Below, piece after piece: positions 27,435 through 33,251 of a stretch of DNA of 33,251 nucleotides; the stretch's first letter is position 1, and the number at the start of each line of letters is the position of its first letter. A program made the position numbers and the translations under genes. The notes below the pieces were generated by a model. The model had not been told where the DNA came from. It did no database searches and was given only the letters and a program-made list of their open reading frames with translations. The DNA is from Candidatus Parcubacteria bacterium (GTDB taxonomy: Bacteria; Patescibacteriota; Patescibacteriia; Magasanikbacterales; UBA922). The stretch covers positions 1-33,251 of the forward strand of contig PKTJ01000017.1 in the NCBI GenBank assembly GCA_002869205.1, read 5' to 3'.

Positions 27435-28811
27435 CTATAAAAGGTGCATATCTTCTATTTCACTTCTCTTTCCTTTGAGTGCAACCTCTTCTACATGGTA
27501 TGCACCATTGCGGGGCGCATCAAGGAAACCCTCCATAGCAGCCTGAGCCAACCATCCAGATTGTAACCAATCAAATAACCACTCACTCGTATATCTTGTA
27601 TCCTCCTGTGGAACTCCTGCACCAATAGAAGTAAGCCACTGCTTATTGAAATCTTCTTGAGAGCCAATAGTTGGTGCCATTATGATAGGAAGACCTAAAC
27701 CCGCATAAAATGACAACTCACTTGGCTTGGTCCACAAAATATCTGTCTCATCCAATACTTCATTAAATTTCTTAAAATAATCAAATTTCGATTCAGCAAA
27801 TACAATATTTATATTTGCCTTCTTTTTGTCGAGCAATCCCATATCTTTCAAAACTGCCTGGTAATATCGATACACATCATTTTTTACCCCCGCAACAAGA
27901 TTGAGTCGTATTTCACCTGCCAAAATATGCTCACGCAAACTCTCAGCAATCTCTGCACCAAGTTCTCTTTGTGCGCCAGCACCACCAACGGCAAACGTGA
28001 TGGTGAGAGGGTGTGCAATTTCACATTTATCATCACAAAATTCATCTCCCAAAAATTCTTGCATTGTGTGTTTATATTTTTGACGATAACGACCTTCTGG
28101 ATCGAGATGCGTAATACGTTTACCAAGTGCAGATTTCAAAACCTTGAGCGAACTGCCACCAAGATTTTCTTTTGGTAAAGGAAAACCGGTGACAAATATC
28201 TTCTCTGTCTTTACGCCATACAATTCGAGACGTTCTTTTACACGACGATTTGGCACGAGATAATTAATCCGAGACTTATTTGGATCGAGCGGTACCCACG
28301 CACGACTAATATCTGTGTCAGTACAAATACAATAAATTTTACCCTTATACCCATGCTCCTCTGCAAAAAATGCAGTAGTAAAAAAAGAAGTAATGTATGG
28401 CAAATGTTCCAACCGATTTAGGCTATCGATCAAATGTTTCCCCCACCCCTTTTTAATCCATGAGTAAAGTTGCTTCACCTGCATAGTTGGTTTCGACAGA
28501 TCGCGGGCTGGATAAAATGGTTCGATACGTTGAATGTAGTCCATAATTCCAAAAATCCAATTTCCGACAATGGGCAAATGTTTCATGCGTGAGATAGTTT
28601 CATAAATTGAACGCCCACCCTCCCATCGACGCTGATCGCTCTTGGGAATTCCGCCGTATTTGTTAGCATTGATAATACCATACCCGTCCATAGACAAACC
28701 TTCGACATCTTGCGCAATATCATGAAGTGGGTACACTGCACGTTGGTGACCATACCCCATGTCAACGGTAACTATGTATGCTTTTTTGAATGTTTTGTTT
28801 TCAGATTTCAT
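27435..28811 (-). CDS. MGDG-synthase/MurG-like glycosyltransferase family protein
   Basis: VDMGYGHQRAVYPL N-terminal motif, VTGFPLPKENLGG, LWTKPSELSFYAGLGLPIIMAPTIGSQE. Confidence 0.6.
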   Translation of the reverse strand: MKSENKTFKKAYIVTVDMGYGHQRAVYPLHDIAQDVEGLSMDGYGIINANKYGGIPKSDQRRWEGGRSIYETISRMKHLPIVGNWIFGIMDYIQRIEPFYPARDLSKPTMQVKQLYSWIKKGWGKHLIDSLNRLEHLPYITSFFTTAFFAEEHGYKGKIYCICTDTDISRAWVPLDPNKSRINYLVPNRRVKERLELYGVKTEKIFVTGFPLPKENLGGSSLKVLKSALGKRITHLDPEGRYRQKYKHTMQEFLGDEFCDDKCEIAHPLTITFAVGGAGAQRELGAEIAESLREHILAGEIRLNLVAGVKNDVYRYYQAVLKDMGLLDKKKANINIVFAESKFDYFKKFNEVLDETDILWTKPSELSFYAGLGLPIIMAPTIGSQEDFNKQWLTSIGAGVPQEDTRYTSEWLFDWLQSGWLAQAAMEGFLDAPRNGAYHVEEVALKGKRSEIEDMHLL

Positions 28812-28961
28812 AAGTAGAAAAACACCTTTCCTATAAGAAAGTTTAAAAAGTAAAAAGTTTAAAAGTTTATAAAGTTTTGATCAATCTAATCTTGCTTGCT
28901 TTGTAACTTTACGAACTTTTTAACTTTCTAACTAGATATAGTATATCATAATTGTTATAAC

Positions 28962-28986
28962 AAAAAAAAGCCCTATATTTAGGACT
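28962..28986 (-). terminator. Intrinsic terminator overlapping stop of ATP-grasp gene
   Basis: Minus strand AGTCCTA-AATA-TAGGGCT-TTTTTTT. Confidence 0.75.
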
Positions 28987-31345
28987 ATTTTTGAAGCTCA
29001 ATATGCTCTGGTGGTAAATATTTAACCTTGTATTCACCCAAATGTTCAAGGTATTTTAAATCGCCAATACTAATTTTCCCCACATACAATTCTTTCATTC
29101 CTCGGCGTCCGTGTTTTTCAATATAATTCTTAACCTCTAAGTATCCTTTGAAATAGATAATATCTCGTGTAAAGGCACCATGTAAACTTGTATTCGTAAT
29201 ACCACGTTTTGCACGCACACATGATTTCCAAGCAGATTCATCATCAAGATCATACTCATACTTGAGATATGAATACAATTCTTTAAACGACATTTCTTTT
29301 GCTTTGTATGATGCAACCACACGAAGCGCTGCCCACATATCTTTTTCACCAAGAGGAACGCCGATCGATTTTTGATTGTAAACTGCCAAACCCTCTTCTG
29401 TCTGTAAATAATGCGGTGTGCCTTGTGCAAATATCTTGTATTTTTGTGTCGCACCATTTTCGTATCGATATACGTGAGTACAAATCTCGTGCGCAATGAC
29501 TGCCTTGAGACGATTTTCTGTAAATTTAACACCGCTCCTTAGTAAAATACTGCCATTTTTATTTATCGCAATATCTGCAGTTTGTTTTTCAGAAACTTTT
29601 ACTTTCCAACCAGTAAGTTTGTATTGAGTCAAGAAATGTTCAATACGTTTCACAATTTGCCTCATACTAAGCAACTTACTATTGTCTTCTTCGATGGTAA
29701 GTTTTTTAATATATTGAACAGCCTGATTATACAAATGTTTATCAACCTTACCATACAGATCTTCACTTGCTTCGGTAAAATTTTCTCCCCCAACAGAATC
29801 TATAAGGTGCATCTTGGAAACGATCTCATCGATCTTGGAAACAAATAGGTCTGTCAGTGGATGATCCACATCTCTAGGCAAGGCACTCACATCACGCAAA
29901 ATATGTTCGAGGTCTACTTCTGGTTTTTTGTAAATAAATTGCGGAGAATAATTTGGGTTACTCAAGAAACGCTCTTTTTCTTCTACAAGGTTTATCGGTT
30001 TCACAAACGACAAGACATTTAAATGCTTATCAATCTCAACCAACTTTTTGTCAACATTGGTAATAATTTTTTCATTAACTTTTTTTGTTGTTTCACTCTC
30101 ACCTTTTTCTGCTTTTTCCGAATGTGCAGTAATACTTGGATCAATCAAAAAATTCTTTAAAATTTTACCACCAATAACCACTTTGTGGTTACCGTTTATC
30201 TTATCTTTTTTAAAAGGAAATCTCACACGCTCACCACGAAGCACTACATCTATATACCGCTTACGTGAACTGATCTCAGTGAGTGACTCGTCGAAAAGAA
30301 CGTGTGAAGTATGCGGATCAATTTTTGTAGGTACATGCGTATAACTCGTATTCAAAATATCTATTTTTTCAAAAAGACCAATAACCTTCTTACCCGCGAC
30401 TGTCTCAACCTTGTCTACTTTTTCTGCAACAGAACTAAAGAGTGCTTTACTCACCTCAACACCTTTTTCTGGATTAGTAACTTTCAAATCTTCAACTTTT
30501 CGTAAACGATGTTTGAGTGGGATCTGATTTGCAATTTGAACACCAAGTCCTGCGCGTGCATTTAATTCCAAAACTTTGATACCTGTTTTTGTAAGCACAA
30601 TATCAACGGCGAGAAATTTAATTTGGCTTGCTTGTTGTGCTTTTGCAGCCATTGTCAAAATTTTATCCCACTGAGGTAACTCAATATCACTAATACGTTC
30701 GCCGTTAGGAAGCTTGCGAATGAACTTATTGTGTTGTACTGCATAAGTTGCCTTACCTGTTGCAATATCAAGCCCTGCTCCCACAGCACCGAGATGTAAG
30801 TTTGCTTTACCTTGAGATTCTTCTGTTGGTAAACGCAACATGGCAATAATAGGCACATAATTAAAAACAATAATACGAATATCAGGCAAACCTCTCTCTA
30901 CAAAGCGATTAAAATATTCATGATTTTCGAGAAGCTCTTCTACGATTACTGCATCAAACAGTCCAGAGATGGCATACTTACCATCAAGAATTGAAACCAT
31001 GTGGTGATACAACTCTTTCCAAGTATATTCATTACCATTTACGTCAGTAAACGTTTTACCCTTATGCTTTTTGATAACCATGATTCCTTCGCCCCCAAAC
31101 CCACGATTTGGTTTGATCACAAAACTTTGTGGTAATGTTTTTGGATTAACTTGAGACAATTCTTTGTATTTTTTTATTACCAAAAACACCTTTGCCACAC
31201 CTATACCACGTGTCATAAGAAAATTCTTGGTATAGAGTTTATTGTCTGCAAATTTTTTACTATCCCGTGTATTATAACGACCCACGTAATGTAGATTACG
31301 TGCGTTCATACCGAGTATGCCATTTGCTTGAGAAAAAAACTTCAT
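28985..31345 (-). CDS. ATP-grasp (alpha-L-glutamate ligase-like) fused to DUF1704 zinc metallopeptidase domain
   Basis: N-term FVIKPNRGFGGEGIMVI, VLELNARAGLGVQIAN; C-term VIAHEICTHVYR (HExxH) and TEEGLAVYNQ. Confidence 0.85.
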   Translation of the reverse strand: MKFFSQANGILGMNARNLHYVGRYNTRDSKKFADNKLYTKNFLMTRGIGVAKVFLVIKKYKELSQVNPKTLPQSFVIKPNRGFGGEGIMVIKKHKGKTFTDVNGNEYTWKELYHHMVSILDGKYAISGLFDAVIVEELLENHEYFNRFVERGLPDIRIIVFNYVPIIAMLRLPTEESQGKANLHLGAVGAGLDIATGKATYAVQHNKFIRKLPNGERISDIELPQWDKILTMAAKAQQASQIKFLAVDIVLTKTGIKVLELNARAGLGVQIANQIPLKHRLRKVEDLKVTNPEKGVEVSKALFSSVAEKVDKVETVAGKKVIGLFEKIDILNTSYTHVPTKIDPHTSHVLFDESLTEISSRKRYIDVVLRGERVRFPFKKDKINGNHKVVIGGKILKNFLIDPSITAHSEKAEKGESETTKKVNEKIITNVDKKLVEIDKHLNVLSFVKPINLVEEKERFLSNPNYSPQFIYKKPEVDLEHILRDVSALPRDVDHPLTDLFVSKIDEIVSKMHLIDSVGGENFTEASEDLYGKVDKHLYNQAVQYIKKLTIEEDNSKLLSMRQIVKRIEHFLTQYKLTGWKVKVSEKQTADIAINKNGSILLRSGVKFTENRLKAVIAHEICTHVYRYENGATQKYKIFAQGTPHYLQTEEGLAVYNQKSIGVPLGEKDMWAALRVVASYKAKEMSFKELYSYLKYEYDLDDESAWKSCVRAKRGITNTSLHGAFTRDIIYFKGYLEVKNYIEKHGRRGMKELYVGKISIGDLKYLEHLGEYKVKYLPPEHIELQK

Positions 31346-31353
31346 AAAAATAA

Positions 31354-31427
31354 TATACTGATTTCCAGATAATCCAGATTAACGGATACACGATCTGTAA
31401 ATCTGGATTATCTGGATATCCGAATCT
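31354..31427. repeat. Long palindromic intergenic repeat, copy 3
   Basis: ATACTGATTTCCAGATAATCCAGATTAACGGATACACGATCTGTAAATCTGGATTATCTGGATATCCGAATCT. Confidence 0.85.
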
Positions 31428-32956
31428 CACTCTTCTGTATGGTCAGAAAACAAACTTCTAAATCTAAAGTATTCGCTAATACGAAGTCCACTAAATTTAC
31501 CAAGGAGTAAAATAAACACAAGAGGAATAAGCACAACCTCTGGCCATGAAATTACCAGATCATTAAATGCTGCCCAGATCATGAGATAATAGGAGATAAT
31601 CACAACTACCAATGTTTCTATCACACCGACAACCGCATTTCGCAGCCCTTCTTCTGATTTTGCTGCCATAAATTTCTCAGAGAGTGTAGACATGACAAGC
31701 ATAGGAAACACAGCGACTGAAAGTGAAAATGGTGTACCAAGCCAAAGCATCACGAGCATGAGTAAGAGGAATGACAAGGTAATAAATGACAAATTAAGTG
31801 CCACTTTTGGTAAATATAATAATTCAAATTTCTCAAAAATATACTTCACAATATATCCGGTCATCACCGCAAACAAAAATGTAAGAATACCAAACCCAAG
31901 TCCAAGTATATAAAACGCAACAGTAATAATAACTGGCGTATAAATACCAAACGTACTCACCCCAATCACATGTCTGAAAAATATTACGATAAACGCAAGA
32001 AATGGAACCACAAGTATAAGATAGATACTGTCAGCAGACACACCACGCTCAATAAAAGAAGTTATAAGCTGCGACAATACATACAGCTTTGATTTACCAC
32101 TCTTCTCATCAATACGTTTAAACTCGATACCACGCCCAAATAAAGATGATTCGATTTCTTTTATATCCTTTGCAGCCAAGATAGGATTAAGCGCCTCTGC
32201 TCGAGTGAGTAAAATATAGTTCGGCTCGATGATCTGAAAATTCTGAAACACACCGTGTGAAGTTACATTCACATTGCCATCAGTAATAACACCAAAAAAT
32301 TTCTTGCGGACCAAATCCTTATCTACAGGAGATAATCCCTGCCAATAACGGGTAAATGCCTGCAAACCACGTAACGACTTGGTGTAAAACATGAGTACTT
32401 GAGAATCCTTTATGTATTCAGTTTGTTCACTAATAGACTTCACAAGAGAATCTTCTGAAAAAAAGTCAGCATCTGGTCCTTCGGGAGACAAAATCCTCAA
32501 CGCAACACCGTTTTCACGAGCCTGCTCATCAATTAAATTTATTTCTTCTTGCTTCTTTGCGTCAATGATAAGCAACGCACGCCGATCATAGACAAACACA
32601 CTCTTACTCACCTTAAATTCTTCTGCACCGTATGTCATGGTCAGCGTAACATCATATGTGCCGATTGCCGCATACTGATGCACAACCTCTTCCCCTATTT
32701 CAAAAAAGCCATCACCAAAATCCCATCTATATGTTGGATTAAATTCTAAATCTTCTGACAAGACTGACTGTGACGCATCAAAAATGATTTTCTTGTCCAC
32801 TTGCACATAATCTTCAGAAGTCACTACTGGCTCAACCAAAACACCACCCATCCCTAATTCTTCTTCTAGAATGACAGTGTCAGCCTGTGCAAAGACAGAC
32901 AAAGGACTCAAGATAAGTCCCAAAATAGAAAAAATAACAAAAAAATGCTTTGTCAT
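31427..32956 (-). CDS. PKD-domain protein with C-terminal 7TM (transglutaminase-associated 7TM-like) region
   Basis: Signal peptide; PKD motif YRWDFGDGFFEIGEEVVHQYAAIGTYDVTLTM; RHVIGVSTFGIYTPVIITVAF and 6-7 TMs. Confidence 0.8.
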   Translation of the reverse strand: MTKHFFVIFSILGLILSPLSVFAQADTVILEEELGMGGVLVEPVVTSEDYVQVDKKIIFDASQSVLSEDLEFNPTYRWDFGDGFFEIGEEVVHQYAAIGTYDVTLTMTYGAEEFKVSKSVFVYDRRALLIIDAKKQEEINLIDEQARENGVALRILSPEGPDADFFSEDSLVKSISEQTEYIKDSQVLMFYTKSLRGLQAFTRYWQGLSPVDKDLVRKKFFGVITDGNVNVTSHGVFQNFQIIEPNYILLTRAEALNPILAAKDIKEIESSLFGRGIEFKRIDEKSGKSKLYVLSQLITSFIERGVSADSIYLILVVPFLAFIVIFFRHVIGVSTFGIYTPVIITVAFYILGLGFGILTFLFAVMTGYIVKYIFEKFELLYLPKVALNLSFITLSFLLLMLVMLWLGTPFSLSVAVFPMLVMSTLSEKFMAAKSEEGLRNAVVGVIETLVVVIISYYLMIWAAFNDLVISWPEVVLIPLVFILLLGKFSGLRISEYFRFRSLFSDHTEE

Positions 32957-33014
32957 AAATAATTTTTCAAAAATAATATGAATTGATTATATCATTTATT
33001 CACCCTTTTTTCAA

Positions 33015-33043
33015 ACAAAAAAGACTCTTTAAAAAAGAGTCTT
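33015..33043 (-). terminator. Intrinsic terminator downstream of tRNA-Trp
   Basis: AAGACTCTTT/AAAGAGTCTT, U tract on minus strand. Confidence 0.85.
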
Positions 33044-33044
33044 G

Positions 33045-33115
33045 CAGGCGTGGAGGGAATCGAACCCCCGTCATAGGTTTTGGAGACCCATGTGTTACCA
33101 CTACACCACACGCCC
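33045..33115 (-). tRNA. tRNA-Trp (anticodon CCA)
   Basis: Cloverleaf GGGCGTG-TG-GTGT-AGTGGTA-ACAC...TGGGT-CTCCAAA-ACCTA...GGGGG-TTCGATT-CCCTC-CACGCCT-G; 3' CCA not encoded. Confidence 0.95.
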
Positions 33116-33221
33116 ATATTAAGTAAATTTTTGATACAAGATATATCCGCCATAGCTCTGTGTAACAAGAGCGACGGTGGGACACGCCCCTGACGCCAAA
33201 ATAGCATACACGAAAAAGGAT

Positions 33222-33251
33222 AAAAAATCAAGTGTCCTTGGGACACTTGAT
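33222..33251 (-). terminator. Intrinsic terminator of a gene beyond the window edge
   Basis: ATCAAGTGTCC-(loop)-GGACACTTGAT with A tract on plus (U tract on minus). Confidence 0.7.

Noticed and set aside
33120-33215. GC-rich stretch upstream of tRNA-Trp as a possible small RNA
   Set aside because: Only short weak hairpins and no convincing promoter/terminator pair within the window; likely part of a feature cut by the window edge.
32992-33246. ORFs 32992-33246 and 33000-33185 on minus strand
   Set aside because: They overlap tRNA-Trp and its terminator; translated tRNA sequence.
1-33251. CRISPR array, transposase, integrase, restriction-modification or toxin-antitoxin operon
   Set aside because: No regularly spaced direct repeats and no recognisable ORFs of these families; the AbrB-like gene has no adjacent toxin and fits exporter regulation.

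Overview
This is a 33 kb AT-rich window with compact gene order. Most genes are on the minus strand. The content looks like a small-genome Patescibacteria/CPR-type bacterium, but that lineage is inferred, not proven. Recognisable genes: lepA 3' end, a 2H-phosphodiesterase/LigT-like ORF, recJ, rnhA; a heat-shock cluster (hrcA, a Nudix-GrpE fusion, hsp20, dnaK, dnaJ) with two CIRCE-type operators; SPFH and YidC-like genes; a MacA/MacB-type ABC exporter with an AbrB-like regulator and an embedded CCA-adding enzyme; gpsA, uppP, metK; a polysaccharide deacetylase split by an in-frame stop; two EamA transporters, an amino-acid permease, a glycosidase-like protein, a glycosyltransferase-like protein; an ATP-grasp/DUF1704 fusion beside a PKD-7TM protein; and tRNA-Trp. 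Main items for follow-up: (1) a plus-strand, promoter- and terminator-bounded structured RNA at about 14.55-14.91 kb with tRNA-like cloverleaf geometry and a giant variable arm; (2) a structured metK leader whose closing helix overlaps a terminator-like hairpin next to the start codon; (3) a GC-rich two-ORF cassette at about 20.57-21.05 kb bounded by a 14-bp perfect inverted repeat and using strong Shine-Dalgarno sites unlike its neighbours; (4) the ATP-grasp + HExxH peptidase fusion next to a 7TM protein; (5) several dispersed palindromic intergenic repeat families. All assignments are from reading the sequence; no database searches were run.
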